Origin: Cupriavidus oxalaticus
Lineage (GTDB): Bacteria; Pseudomonadota; Gammaproteobacteria; Burkholderiales; Burkholderiaceae
Assembly: GCF_016894385.1 (NCBI RefSeq)
Contig: NZ_CP069812.1
Coordinates: forward strand, 2,604,001 to 2,668,000
Length of the DNA: 64,000 bases
Direction: 5' to 3'
The notes under the pieces were generated by a model, which worked only from the letters and a program-made list of their open reading frames with translations, was not told the origin of the DNA and did no database searches. Made by a program: the position numbers and the translations under genes. Positions within the stretch are counted from its first letter, which is position 1. Each line of letters begins with the position of its first letter. Positions 38,594-49,032 of the stretch are shown here, in pieces.

Positions 38594-39721
38594 TTAGTTG
38601 GCGGCGGTCTTGCTGGCGTCCTTGTGCCAGGTGTAGACCACGAACTTGAAGGACTTCAGGTCGCCCTTGTCGTCGTACTCGACCTTGCCGATCGGGGTGG
38701 TGAAGGCGCTCTTGTGCATGTACGCCGCAACCTTGGCCGGGTCGGTGCTCTTGGCGCCGGCGATGGCGTCGCCGATGATCTTGACGGCGGCATAGGACGG
38801 CATCTGGAACGGACCGTTGGCGTCACGCTTCTTGTCGGCAAACGCCTTGACCAGGCCCGCGTTGGCCGGGTCGGCCGAGAAGTCGGCCGGCAGCGTCACC
38901 AGCATGCCCTCCGACGACGGGCCGGCGATCGCGGTCACGTCCTTGTTGCCCACGCCCTCGGGGCCCATGAAGGTCGCCTTCACGCCCTGCTCGCGCGCCT
39001 GGCGCAGCAGCAGGCCCATTTCCGGGTGGTAGCCGCCGAAGTAGACGAAATCCACGCCCTGCGACTTCAGCTTGGTGATGACGGCGGAGTAGTCCGAATC
39101 GCCGGCGTTGATGCCTTCGAACACGGCCACCGGGATCTTGGCCGCTTCCAGGTCCTTCTTCACCGAGCTGGCGATGCCCTGGCCGTACGACTGCTTGTCA
39201 TGCAGCACGGCGACCTTCTTCGGCTTGACCTTGCCGACGATGTACTGGGCGGCAGCCGGGCCCTGCTGGTCGTCACGGCCGATGGTGCGGAAGATGAACT
39301 TGCGCTTTTTGGTCTCGGTCAGCTGCGGCGCCGTGGCCGACGGCGTGACCATCACGATGCCTTCGTTCTCGTAGATGTCCGAGGCGGGAATGGTCGAGCC
39401 CGAGCACACATGGCCGATCACGTACTTGATGTTCTGGCTGACGATCTTGTTGGCCACCGCGACGGCCTGCTTCGGTTCGCAGGCGTCGTCCATCATCACC
39501 ACTTCGAACTTGTTGCCGCCGGCGCCGCCGGCCGCGTTGATCTGTTCGATGGCGGTCAGCGCACCGGCCTTGACCATGTCGCCGTACTGCGCCACCGAGC
39601 CGCTCATCGGGCCGGCAATGGCGATCTTCACGGTTTCGGCGTTGGCGGCGGCGCCAAAGGTGGCCAGCATGGCGGCCAGCGAAATGGTCGTGATACGGGA
39701 CGTAAGACGGGACAGCGTCAT
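38594..39721 (-). CDS. livK: Branched-chain amino-acid ABC transporter substrate-binding protein (LivK)
   Basis: 375 aa. The signal peptide ends AAANAE (residues 1-28), and the mature start TVKIAIAGPMSGSVAQYGD is the type I periplasmic-binding fold of LivK/LivJ. SGSTIPASDIYENEGIVMVTPSAT holds the ligand carboxylate and amine contacts. RBS GAGGAG precedes the start. It supplies substrate to LivHM; transcription may continue through the repeat to livH. Confidence 0.94.
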   Translation of the reverse strand: MTLSRLTSRITTISLAAMLATFGAAANAETVKIAIAGPMSGSVAQYGDMVKAGALTAIEQINAAGGAGGNKFEVVMMDDACEPKQAVAVANKIVSQNIKYVIGHVCSGSTIPASDIYENEGIVMVTPSATAPQLTETKKRKFIFRTIGRDDQQGPAAAQYIVGKVKPKKVAVLHDKQSYGQGIASSVKKDLEAAKIPVAVFEGINAGDSDYSAVITKLKSQGVDFVYFGGYHPEMGLLLRQAREQGVKATFMGPEGVGNKDVTAIAGPSSEGMLVTLPADFSADPANAGLVKAFADKKRDANGPFQMPSYAAVKIIGDAIAGAKSTDPAKVAAYMHKSAFTTPIGKVEYDDKGDLKSFKFVVYTWHKDASKTAAN

Positions 39722-40193
39722 CAGGAGCTCCTCGATTTATGTTTGGGTCAACCGGGCAGAAACGGTATGACCTGCGCAATCGAACAACACCCGCGGACTA
39801 CAGAGATCGGAGCGACAGAAAAGCGGCCCGAAATGCGGAAGACGGGCCTGCGGAAAAGCTCAAGGGATGCGGGGCCCGGCATGTGTCAGTCCCGCTGTGG
39901 TATGGGGACCAAGGTTCGGAAAGACAACGTTTGATGCGTTCTCTATTGCGCAAGCGATTCGCCTGCCCCGCTTGCCGCACCGCATGCCGGAGGGATGGCC
40001 CGGCTGCCGTCGGCAAAGCAGCCCGCATTATAGGGTCAAAACTCCTGCGGTACGCGACAATCGCACAATAAATGCGGAATCCCATGGGGAAAACGCGACA
40101 CAATTTTCCACAAATTGCGCCCCGGACCATTCAAGGTGCAATTTCCTGCCCTTGCCGGCGTTGCATCGCACAACGCACGCCCGGCACCAAGAC
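39722..40193. other. Intergenic region between gltA terminator and livK
   Basis: About 470 bp without a convincing gene; short overlapping frames have no ribosome-binding site or family signature. It should contain the livK promoter, which I could not place reliably. Confidence 0.4.
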
Positions 40194-40219
40194 AAACGCC
40201 CCGGCGGGCCGGGGCGTTT
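40194..40219 (-). terminator. Terminator of the sdh-gltA operon
   Basis: 12-bp perfect stem AAACGCCCCGGC/GCCGGGGCGTTT with a 2-nt loop; TTTGTC follows on the minus strand. Confidence 0.65.
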
Positions 40220-40255
40220 GCAATTGCTGCACTGCGCAGCGGATCGGATGCGCTT

Positions 40256-40280
40256 GCGCTTAGCGCTTAGCGTTTAGCGT

Positions 40281-40288
<8 letters not shown>
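40256..40288. repeat. 7-bp tandem repeat covering the gltA stop codon
   Basis: Units TAGCGYT at 40261, 40268, 40275 and 40282. On the gltA strand each unit supplies a TAA, at 40281-40283 (the stop), 40274-40276, 40267-40269 and 40260-40262. Steps of 7 place stops in all three frames. Confidence 0.9.
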
Positions 40289-41582
<1,294 letters not shown>

Positions 41583-41625
41583 GTCGGATCCTTCAAATGC
41601 TGTGAATAATAATGTTGACCAAAAC

Positions 41626-41913
41626 TCAGACCGTACGCAGCAGGTTCACTACGCGCTGCATCGGGGGCGTGTCGAGCTCACCGTCCAGTTCCTTGCGGGC
41701 AAGGAGCAGGTCCATCAACTCGTTGTCGCTGAGCTCGAACAGCTGGCTCAGCGAAGCCACATCCTCGTCGGACAGGCTCTCCTCGTAACGGTTGAAAAAA
41801 CGTTCGACGATGATGTCGTTCTCCAGGAGGCCGCGGCGGGCACGCCAGCGCAACCTTGCGCGCTTGTGCGGATCGGCCTGGTGGGAGAAGGTATTGGCAG
41901 GACTCTCAGTCAT
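41626..41913 (-). CDS. sdhE: FAD assembly factor SdhE
   Basis: 95 aa. RGLLE at 27-31 is the conserved RGxxE motif required for covalent flavinylation of SdhA; the five-helix fold continues with [16 protein letters not shown] and [11 protein letters not shown]. It acts on succinate dehydrogenase encoded just upstream (sdhB ends 78 bp before). Confidence 0.94.
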   Translation of the reverse strand: MTESPANTFSHQADPHKRARLRWRARRGLLENDIIVERFFNRYEESLSDEDVASLSQLFELSDNELMDLLLARKELDGELDTPPMQRVVNLLRTV

Positions 41914-41991
41914 GGCTTCCTACTTTCGGCGCGCCCGCCAGATATAGCCGCTCTGGCTGACGCGCCGCTTACTGCTTAGACAGCCGCAGGA

Positions 41992-42693
41992 TCACACCGC
42001 GCGGCGGACCATCAGCTCCTTGATCTTGCCGATGGCCTTGGTCGGGTTCAGACCCTTCGGGCACACGTCGACGCAGTTCATGATGCTGTGGCAGCGGAAC
42101 AGGCGGTACGGGTCGTTCAGGTTGTCCAGGCGCTCATTGGTGGCCTGGTCGCGGCTGTCCGCGATGAAGCGGTAAGCCTGCAGCAGCCCGGCCGGGCCGA
42201 CGAATTTGTCCGGGTTCCACCAGAACGACGGGCACGACGTCGAGCAGCTGGCGCAGAGAATGCACTCGTACAGGCCATCCAGCTCGTCGCGCTCTTCCGG
42301 CGACTGCAGGCGCTCTTTCTCGGGCGGCGGCTCGTCGTTGATCAGGAACGGCTTGATCGAGTTGTACTGCTTGAAGAAGTTCGTCATGTCGACGATCAGG
42401 TCGCGCACCACCGGCAGGCCGGGCAGCGGACGCAGCACGATGCGGTCCGGCAGCTCGCGCATGTTGGTCAGGCAGGCCAGGCCGTTCTTGCCGTTGATGT
42501 TCATCGCGTCCGAGCCGCACACGCCTTCACGGCACGAACGGCGGAACGAGATGGTCTCGTCCAGCTTCTTCAGCTTGACCAGCGCGTCCAGCAGCATGCG
42601 CTCGTGACCATCAAGCTCGACCTCGTAGGTCTGCATGCGCGGCGCCGCGTCCTTGTCCGGATCGTAGCGGTAGACTTCGAAAATACGCTTCAT
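41992..42693 (-). CDS. sdhB: Succinate dehydrogenase iron-sulfur subunit
   Basis: 233 aa. [2Fe-2S] ligands lie in SCREGVCGSDAMNINGKNG plus a following Cys; the [4Fe-4S]/[3Fe-4S] ligands lie in CILCASCSTSCPSFWW and CHSIMNCVDVCPKGLNP. It passes electrons from SdhA to ubiquinone at the inner membrane. 34 bp after sdhA. Confidence 0.97.
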   Translation of the reverse strand: MKRIFEVYRYDPDKDAAPRMQTYEVELDGHERMLLDALVKLKKLDETISFRRSCREGVCGSDAMNINGKNGLACLTNMRELPDRIVLRPLPGLPVVRDLIVDMTNFFKQYNSIKPFLINDEPPPEKERLQSPEERDELDGLYECILCASCSTSCPSFWWNPDKFVGPAGLLQAYRFIADSRDQATNERLDNLNDPYRLFRCHSIMNCVDVCPKGLNPTKAIGKIKELMVRRAV

Positions 42694-42727
42694 TTCTGTG
42701 GGTCCTGTTTTCTCTACGATGCGGTGC

Positions 42728-44506
42728 TCAGAAGGTACGTGCCTTCGGCGGCACGCTTTCAGCCGTCAGCGGCTGCATCTTCACCGGCTTGTAGTCGAGG
42801 CGGTTGCCTTCGCTGTAGAACAGCGTGTGCTTCAGCCAGTTCTCGTCGTCTCGGTTGGGGAAATCGCTGTGTGCGTGGGCACCGCGCGATTCCTTGCGGG
42901 CGGCCGCCGAGATCATGGTGGCCTTGGCCACTTCCACCAGGTTGGCCACTTCCAGGGCTTCCACCAGCGCGGTGTTGAAGACCTTGGACTTGTCCTTCAG
43001 GTGGATGTTGCTGGCGCGCTCGGACACTTCCAGGATGCGCTCGACGCCTTCGTCCATCAGCTTCTGCGTGCGGAACACGCCGGCATGCGACTGCATGTTG
43101 CGGCGGATGTCGTTGGCGACGTCCTGGGTGTACTCGCCCGACGACGAGTTCTGCAGCTTGGCCAGGCGCGACAGCGCGCGGTCGGCGGCATCGGCCGGCA
43201 GCGGCTTGTGTTCCTTCTCTTTCAGGTTCTGCGCGACGATGTGGTTGCCGGCGGCACGGCCGAACACCACCAGGTCCAGCAGCGAGTTGGTGCCCAGGCG
43301 GTTGGCGCCGTGCACCGACACGCACGAGCACTCGCCGATCGCGTAGAAACCGTTGACGACTTCGTTCGGGTTGCCGTTCTTCGGCACCACGACCTGGCCG
43401 TGATAGTTCGTCGGGATGCCGCCCATCTGGTAGTGGATGGTCGGGACCACGGGGATCGGTTCCTTGATCGCGTCGACGTTGGCGAACTTCATGCCGATTT
43501 CGCGGATCGACGGCAGGCGCTTCATGATGGTCTCGGCGCCGACGTGGGTCAGGTCGAGCAGCACGTAGTCGCCGTTCGGGCCACAGCCGCGGCCTTCCTT
43601 GATTTCCTGGTCCATCGAGCGCGAGACGAAATCGCGCGGCGCCAGGTCCTTCAGCGTCGGGGCATAGCGCTCCATGAAGCGCTCGCCGTCCTTGTTGCGC
43701 AGGATACCGCCCTCGCCGCGCACGCCTTCGGTGATCAGCACGCCCGCGCCGGCCACGCCGGTCGGGTGGAACTGCCAGAACTCCATGTCTTCCAGCGGCA
43801 CGCCTGCGCGTGCGGCCATGCCCAGGCCGTCACCGGTGTTGATGAAGGCGTTGGTGGAAGCGGCATAGATACGGCCGGCGCCGCCGGTCGCGAACAGCGT
43901 GGTCTTGGCCTCGAGGATGTAGACCTCGCCGGTTTCCATTTCCAGCGCGGTCACGCCCAGCACGTCGCCGTCCTGGTCGCGGATCAGGTCCAGCGCCATC
44001 CATTCGACGAAGAAGTGGGTCTTGGCGCGCACGTTGCGCTGGTACAGCGTGTGCAGCAGCGCGTGGCCGGTACGGTCGGCCGCGGCGCAGGCGCGCTGCA
44101 CGGGCTTCTCGCCGTAGTTGGCGGTGTGGCCGCCGAACGGACGCTGGTAGATGGTGCCGTCGGGGTTGCGGTCGAACGGCATGCCGAAGTGTTCGAGCTC
44201 GTACACGACCTTCGGGGCTTCACGGCACATGAACTCGATGGCGTCCTGGTCACCCAGCCAGTCCGAGCCCTTGATGGTGTCGTAGAAGTGATAGTGCCAG
44301 TTGTCCTCGCTCATGTTGCCCAGCGAAGCACCGATGCCGCCCTGCGCCGCCACGGTGTGCGAGCGGGTCGGGAACACCTTGGACAGCACGGCCACGTTCA
44401 GGCCGGCTTCCGCGAGCTGGAGGGATGCGCGCATCCCGGCGCCGCCAGCACCGACGATGACCACGTCAAAGCGGCGACGCGGCAATCCAGTCTTGACTGC
44501 GACCAT
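42728..44506 (-). CDS. sdhA: Succinate dehydrogenase flavoprotein subunit
   Basis: 592 aa. FAD-binding GAGGAGMRASLQLAEAG is at 19-35, and His50 in RSHTVAAQGG is the covalent flavin site. The active-site Arg/His segment is near HYQMGGIPTNYHGQVV. It oxidises succinate to fumarate. It starts 3 bp after the sdhD stop. Confidence 0.98.
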   Translation of the reverse strand: MVAVKTGLPRRRFDVVIVGAGGAGMRASLQLAEAGLNVAVLSKVFPTRSHTVAAQGGIGASLGNMSEDNWHYHFYDTIKGSDWLGDQDAIEFMCREAPKVVYELEHFGMPFDRNPDGTIYQRPFGGHTANYGEKPVQRACAAADRTGHALLHTLYQRNVRAKTHFFVEWMALDLIRDQDGDVLGVTALEMETGEVYILEAKTTLFATGGAGRIYAASTNAFINTGDGLGMAARAGVPLEDMEFWQFHPTGVAGAGVLITEGVRGEGGILRNKDGERFMERYAPTLKDLAPRDFVSRSMDQEIKEGRGCGPNGDYVLLDLTHVGAETIMKRLPSIREIGMKFANVDAIKEPIPVVPTIHYQMGGIPTNYHGQVVVPKNGNPNEVVNGFYAIGECSCVSVHGANRLGTNSLLDLVVFGRAAGNHIVAQNLKEKEHKPLPADAADRALSRLAKLQNSSSGEYTQDVANDIRRNMQSHAGVFRTQKLMDEGVERILEVSERASNIHLKDKSKVFNTALVEALEVANLVEVAKATMISAAARKESRGAHAHSDFPNRDDENWLKHTLFYSEGNRLDYKPVKMQPLTAESVPPKARTF

Positions 44507-44509
44507 TTA

Positions 44510-44875
44510 TTACACCCTCCAGAGAATCTGAGCAGCGTAGCCCGCGCAACCGACGAGCCACAGAATCGTAAGAACTTGCAGCACGAGGCGCACCGCCATC
44601 GGCTTCACATAGTCCATCCAGATGTCGCGCACGCCGATCCAGGCGTGATACAGCAGCGACAGGATGGTCAGGAACGTGATGATCTTCATCCACTGGTTGG
44701 CGAAGAGCCCTGCCCACGCTTCGTACGAAGCGCCGTTCGACAGCAGGAAGGCAATGGCCAGGATCACGGTGAAGACCACCATGATCACGGCCGTGACGCG
44801 TTGCGCGAGCCAGTCTTTCAGGCCGTAGTGGGCACCGACGACAAGACGCTTGGGACCGATATTGTTATTTGCCAC
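44510..44875 (-). CDS. sdhD: Succinate dehydrogenase membrane anchor SdhD
   Basis: 121 aa, three membrane segments. His77 (LLYHAWIGVRD) is the expected heme b ligand, and Asp88-Tyr89 (MDYVKP) match the E. coli quinone-site Asp82-Tyr83. 11 bp after sdhC. Confidence 0.95.
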   Translation of the reverse strand: MANNNIGPKRLVVGAHYGLKDWLAQRVTAVIMVVFTVILAIAFLLSNGASYEAWAGLFANQWMKIITFLTILSLLYHAWIGVRDIWMDYVKPMAVRLVLQVLTILWLVGCAGYAAQILWRV

Positions 44876-44886
44876 CTTGATTCTCC

Positions 44887-45297
44887 TCAGAACAGGCCGA
44901 ACAGCTTCAGGCCGAAAATCAGGGTAAGCAGCAGGCTGACAACCAGCACGCTGATGGCAGACTTAGCCGAAGCGGGCTTGGAGACACCGACGTGCACATC
45001 CAGCAGCAGGAAGCGGATACCAGCGCAGAAGTGATGCAGATAACCCCAGATCAGGGCCAGCACAACCAGCTTGACAAAGCCACCGGACAGAAGGGCCGAG
45101 AACTTTGCGAAGCTCAGTTCGGAGGTGATGCTCTGCTCAAACAGATACAGGACGAAGGGAAGGAGGAGGAACATCAACGCACCGCTCACGCGATGCAGGA
45201 TGGATACCTTGCCGGCCCAGGGCAACCGGTATTTCGCGATCTGCGAGATACCGATATTCCGGAACTCCGGCCTGGCTTGTTTGACGGCTTCAGCCAT
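44887..45297 (-). CDS. sdhC: Succinate dehydrogenase cytochrome b556 subunit SdhC
   Basis: 136 aa from ATG 45295-45297; an in-frame ATG 12 nt earlier is possible. VSILHRVSG at 31-39 carries the quinone-site Ser and Arg, and His88/His89 (LHHFCAGIRFLLLD) the heme ligand. Three membrane segments. First gene of the operon. Confidence 0.95.
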   Translation of the reverse strand: MAEAVKQARPEFRNIGISQIAKYRLPWAGKVSILHRVSGALMFLLLPFVLYLFEQSITSELSFAKFSALLSGGFVKLVVLALIWGYLHHFCAGIRFLLLDVHVGVSKPASAKSAISVLVVSLLLTLIFGLKLFGLF

Positions 45298-45379
45298 GCG
45301 AGACCCCATTAGCGGTAAACAAAGAAACGAAACTGCCATTGCCTGCATGCAGCGGGATGCACTGAGGCAAATCCACAAG

Positions 45380-45410
45380 ATTTTAGCGCCTTTGTTGCGC
45401 GCTGCACCAA
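45380..45410 (-). promoter_or_regulatory. Possible promoter of the sdh operon
   Basis: Minus-strand -35 TTGGTG (45405-45410), a 19-bp spacer and -10 TAAAAT (45380-45385). It would give a leader of about 75 nt. A GTAAAC lies at 45315-45320 in that leader. Confidence 0.4.
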
Positions 45411-45578
45411 TAATTTTCAGCTATCGCGCAACAACATGCGCCGCCCGACAATCGCACACCATGCACATGACATGGCAATTGCCACGCAACATTCACTTGC
45501 GCTGCGCAACAGCCCGCATCACCCTCACAAAAGCCGCAATAATCGCCGCCGGCGTGGGGATCATGCCGGCGCCATGAC

Positions 45579-46463
45579 TCAGCTCAGGTCGTTCTGGTAG
45601 TAGTGCTTCGTCGTCACATACAGCCCGCGGCGCACCTCGACAGGACGATCGCCGTAGGTATAGGACACGCGCTCGACCGACAGCAGCGGCGCACCCACCG
45701 GCACGGACAGCAGCTCGGCCGCTGTCTCGTCGGCGGCCACGGCGCGGATCTTTTCCGAGGCGCGGATCATGCGCGTACCGAACTCCGCCTCGAACAATGC
45801 ATACATGGGCCCCTTCCACTCGGTCAGCTTTTCCGCGGTGAGGCCCTTGAAGTTGACGCCCAGCAGCCAGATCTCGTCGAGCACGGTCGACTCGCCGGAG
45901 AAATTCAGCACGCGGCGGATCTGCACCACGCTGTCGCCGGTGCGGATATCGAGCAGCCGCGCGATCTCGGCGGGCGCGCGCAGGCGCTTGCACTCCAGCA
46001 CGTGGCTGGCGCCGTAATGGGGCTCGCCTTCGTCGGGGACGAGGCGCAGGAAACGGAACTTGACCACGTCCTCATGATGCGTGGTCACGAAGGTGCCCTT
46101 GCCCTGCCGGCGCGCCACCAGGTTCTCTGCGGCGAGTTCGTCGATGGCCTTGCGCACCGTGCCCTGGCTCACCTTGTAGCGCGCCGCCAGTTCCATTTCG
46201 CTGGGGATCATCTCGCCCGGCTTCCATTCGCCGGACTGCAGGCTGCGCATGATGAGCGCCTTGATCTGCTGGTACAGCGGACTGAAGGTAGGCGACGGGG
46301 CGGCCTGCGGGCCCGGCTGGGCGGCGGCCTGGGGCGCAGCGGATGCCGGCGGGGTGGCCGAAGTCGACGAAGGCGGCTGCGTCCCGGCGCCAGCGGTGGC
46401 CGCGCCAGAATCCTGCGCACCGGGAACGGCAGCGCCGGAGAGGGACGTAGACAGGGAGGACAT
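45579..46463 (-). CDS. GntR/HutC-family regulator, probable TCA-cycle regulator
   Basis: 294 aa. A low-complexity Ala/Pro/Ser/Thr N-terminus of about 58 residues precedes the winged helix (about 61-128: YQQIKALIMRSLQSGEWKPG…KVSQGTVRKAIDELAAENLV). A UTRA ligand domain follows at about 145-285. It is divergent from mdh and next to sdhCDAB. A 20-bp perfect palindrome 55 bp upstream of its start is the likely binding site, implying autoregulation and control of mdh. The effector is unknown; a TCA acid is plausible. Confidence 0.88.
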   Translation of the reverse strand: MSSLSTSLSGAAVPGAQDSGAATAGAGTQPPSSTSATPPASAAPQAAAQPGPQAAPSPTFSPLYQQIKALIMRSLQSGEWKPGEMIPSEMELAARYKVSQGTVRKAIDELAAENLVARRQGKGTFVTTHHEDVVKFRFLRLVPDEGEPHYGASHVLECKRLRAPAEIARLLDIRTGDSVVQIRRVLNFSGESTVLDEIWLLGVNFKGLTAEKLTEWKGPMYALFEAEFGTRMIRASEKIRAVAADETAAELLSVPVGAPLLSVERVSYTYGDRPVEVRRGLYVTTKHYYQNDLS

Positions 46464-46513
46464 AGCCGGGATTTCACCACAAAAGGGCGGCGGGCGCCAG
46501 CCTGACGTTAATT

Positions 46514-46537
46514 GTCTTATGTCTTATATAAGACATA
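46514..46537. promoter_or_regulatory. GntR operator palindrome
   Basis: TATGTCTTATATAAGACATA (46518-46537) is a perfect 20-bp palindrome; a further GTCTTAT half-site abuts it (46514-46520 next to 46521-46527). It ends 4 bp before the mdh -35 and lies in the gntR promoter region. Confidence 0.75.
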
Positions 46538-46541
46538 TGAA

Positions 46542-46570
46542 TTGACAGCCAGTAAGGCCGGGCCTACACT
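46542..46570 (+). promoter_or_regulatory. Promoter of mdh
   Basis: TTGACA at 46542-46547, a 17-bp spacer and TACACT at 46565-46570. The start would be near 46577, leaving a leader of about 320 nt before the mdh ATG. Confidence 0.75.
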
Positions 46571-46895
46571 CGCGCTGGTCCACGCCCGCGAATGCCGTGA
46601 AAGCCGTGCTCGTGCCGCCGGCGGATGCCTGACCCGGCACCCTCCCCCCGCGGCCCGGACCGGAAATCGGTCTGGAAATGGCGGCTCGCTTCGCAGTAGA
46701 CTTACGCTTCGTTGCATCACCATGACCCGTTGTGGCTCTCCCTCACCGGTTCCGCCCCGTGGCCCCGCCACCTGGTTCCGGCGGACGGCCGCTCCCCGCT
46801 GTGGCGACAACCAGCAACCGGCGTGCACGCCGCCTTGAGTTGGCGACGGCGTGCCGCCGACCGGTTACCCCCTTCTATCGTTTGGAGATTTACTC

Positions 46896-47879
46896 ATGGC
46901 TAAAGCCCCAATGCGCGTCGCAGTGACCGGCGCCGCTGGCCAGATCGGCTATTCCCTGCTGTTCCGCATCGCCAACGGCGACATGCTGGGCAAAGACCAG
47001 CCGGTCATCCTCCAACTGCTCGACCTCCCGCAAGCCCAGGCCGCCGTCAAGGGCGTGGTGATGGAACTGGAAGACTGCGCGTTCCCGCTGCTGGCCGGTG
47101 TGGTCATCACCGATGACCCCAAGGTTGCCTTCAAGGATGCCGACGTGGCCCTGCTGGTTGGCGCCCGTCCGCGCAGCAAGGGCATGGAGCGCAAGGACCT
47201 GCTCGAAGCCAACGCCCAGATCTTCACGGTGCAGGGCAAGGCACTGGACGAAGTCGCCAGCCGCAACGTCAAGGTGCTGGTGGTCGGCAACCCGGCCAAC
47301 ACCAACGCCTACATCGCCATGAAGTCGGCACCGAACCTGCCGCGCGAGAACTTCACCGCCATGCTGCGCCTGGACCACAACCGTGCCCTGTCGCAGATCG
47401 CCGCCAAGACCGGCAAGCCGGTGTCGTCGATCGAGAAGATGTTCGTGTGGGGCAACCACAGCCCGACCATGTACGCCGACTACCGCTACGCGACCGTCGA
47501 CGGCCAGAGCGTCAAGGACATGATCAACGACCCGGTGTGGAACAACGACGTGTTCCTGCCGACCGTCGGCAAGCGCGGCGCCGCCATCATCGAGGCGCGT
47601 GGCCTGTCGTCGGCCGCCTCGGCCGCCAACGCCGCCATCGACCACGTGCATGACTGGGTGCTGGGCACCAACGGCAAGGTCGTCACCATGGGCATCCCGT
47701 CGAACGGCGAATACGGCATCCCGGCCGACACCATGTTCGGCTACCCGGTGACCTGCGCCAACGGCAAGTACGAGATCGTCAAGGGTCTGGAGATCGACGC
47801 CTACAGCCAGGAAAAGATCAACATCACCCTGAACGAACTGGAAGAAGAGAAGGCCGGCGTGCAGCACCTGCTGGGCTGA
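46896..47879 (+). CDS. mdh: Malate dehydrogenase
   Basis: 327 aa from [10 protein letters not shown] (ATG 46896, GGAG upstream). NAD-binding [16 protein letters not shown] is at 11-26; Arg loop [13 protein letters not shown] near 90; catalytic His near 188 in [12 protein letters not shown]. It oxidises malate to oxaloacetate. It is followed by a strong terminator, so the lyase downstream needs its own promoter or read-through. Confidence 0.97.
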   Translation: MAKAPMRVAVTGAAGQIGYSLLFRIANGDMLGKDQPVILQLLDLPQAQAAVKGVVMELEDCAFPLLAGVVITDDPKVAFKDADVALLVGARPRSKGMERKDLLEANAQIFTVQGKALDEVASRNVKVLVVGNPANTNAYIAMKSAPNLPRENFTAMLRLDHNRALSQIAAKTGKPVSSIEKMFVWGNHSPTMYADYRYATVDGQSVKDMINDPVWNNDVFLPTVGKRGAAIIEARGLSSAASAANAAIDHVHDWVLGTNGKVVTMGIPSNGEYGIPADTMFGYPVTCANGKYEIVKGLEIDAYSQEKINITLNELEEEKAGVQHLLG

Positions 47880-47901
47880 TCTTCAGCGCGTTCCAGGAAA
47901 G

Positions 47902-47950
47902 ACCGGGGTTCCGCAACGATTCAAGAATCGGCGCGGACCCCGGTTTTTTT
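47902..47950 (+). terminator. Terminator after mdh
   Basis: ACCGGGGT…CCGC pairs with GCGG…CCCCGGT (47933-47944), then seven T. Confidence 0.88.
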
Positions 47951-48006
47951 CATATCGGGGCGCTATGATGTGCCCTCCCGTCCAACCCCAACCCAACTGA
48001 ATTCCC

Positions 48007-48987
48007 GTGCATCCATCCGAGGTCTTGTTCCAGGGCGAAGCCATCCCGGTCCAGTTGCCGGTGTGTGACCACTATGCGGGCAGCGAAAAGCTGATGCGCA
48101 AGTCGCTTGCCCTGCAGCAAGAGCTTGGGCCGGTCTTCGACATCACCTTCGACTGCGAGGACGGCGCCGCCGTTGGCCAGGAGCGCGAGCATGCCGAGTT
48201 GTGCGCGCAGCTGGTCAACAGCACGCTGAACGCGCACAACCGCGTCGGCGTGCGCATCCATGACCCCTCCCACCCGAGCTGGCGCCAGGATGTCGACGTG
48301 CTGGTGCGTGCCGCCGGCGCCCGGCTGGCCTACGTGGTCGTGCCCAAGGTGACCGACGTGGTCGAGGTCGCGCGCGTGACCGACCATGTCAACCAGGTGG
48401 CGCGCAATGCCGGCATCGCCCGCCATATCCCGATCCATGTGCTGATCGAGACACACGCCGCGCTCGAGCAGGCCTTCGATATCGCCGCGCTGGTGCAGGT
48501 GGAATGCCTGAGCTTCGGCCTGATGGATTTCGTCTCGGCGCACCACGGCGCGATTCCCGGCGATGCCATGCGCTCGCCGCAGCAGTTCGAGCATCCGCTG
48601 ATCCGCCGCGCCATGCTCGAAATCTCCGCTGCCTGCCATCGCCACGGCAAAGTGCCGTCGCACAATGTCAGCACCGATGTGCAGGCGCCGCAGCGGGCGG
48701 GCGACGATGCGCTGCGCGCGCGCGCCGAGTTCGGCTACCTGCGCAAGTGGAGCATCCATCCGGGCCAGATCGAGCCGATTGTCACCGCCTTCCGGCCGGG
48801 TGCGGAAGAAATCGGCGCCGCCAGCCAGATCCTGCTGGCGGCCCACGAGAACAACTGGGCGCCGATCCGCCACGACGGCCAGTTGCACGACCGTGCCAGC
48901 TACCGCTATTACTGGTCGCTGCTGCAGCGCGCCCAGGCCACCGGCACGCCGCTGCCGGACAATGTGGAAGCGCTGTTCTTCGCCTGA
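48007..48987 (+). CDS. HpcH/HpaI aldolase / CitE-like CoA-ester lyase
   Basis: 326 aa from GTG 48007 (no clear Shine-Dalgarno). TIM-barrel CitE fold: FDITFDCEDGAAVGQE near residue 40, VVPKVTDVVEVARV near 105, HVLIETHAALEQAF near 145 and SFGLMDFVSAHHG near 170 supply metal and substrate ligands. Relatives cleave malyl-CoA, citramalyl-CoA or citryl-CoA type esters. No citrate-lyase CitD/CitF genes are present, so it is not part of a citrate lyase complex. It lies between mdh and a citrate/methylcitrate synthase. Confidence 0.85.
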   Translation: MHPSEVLFQGEAIPVQLPVCDHYAGSEKLMRKSLALQQELGPVFDITFDCEDGAAVGQEREHAELCAQLVNSTLNAHNRVGVRIHDPSHPSWRQDVDVLVRAAGARLAYVVVPKVTDVVEVARVTDHVNQVARNAGIARHIPIHVLIETHAALEQAFDIAALVQVECLSFGLMDFVSAHHGAIPGDAMRSPQQFEHPLIRRAMLEISAACHRHGKVPSHNVSTDVQAPQRAGDDALRARAEFGYLRKWSIHPGQIEPIVTAFRPGAEEIGAASQILLAAHENNWAPIRHDGQLHDRASYRYYWSLLQRAQATGTPLPDNVEALFFA

Positions 48988-49032
48988 CACCGCCACAATA
49001 ACAAGTCACGGACGCGACCGAAGGAGACCCGG

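Larger units (their letters stand above)
46464..46895. other. gntR-mdh divergent intergenic region with long mdh leader
   Basis: 432 bp. It holds the GntR palindrome (46518-46537) and the mdh promoter (46542-46570), then about 320 nt of leader with no credible ORF. The mdh RBS is GGAG at about 46884. I could not recognise a known leader RNA. Confidence 0.5.

Noticed and set aside
42698..45034. About 778-codon frame antisense to sdhB, sdhA and sdhD
   Set aside because: Shadow of the sdh operon.
48007..48987. Citrate lyase beta subunit
   Set aside because: No citD, citF or citX nearby; stand-alone CitE-like lyases act on other CoA esters.
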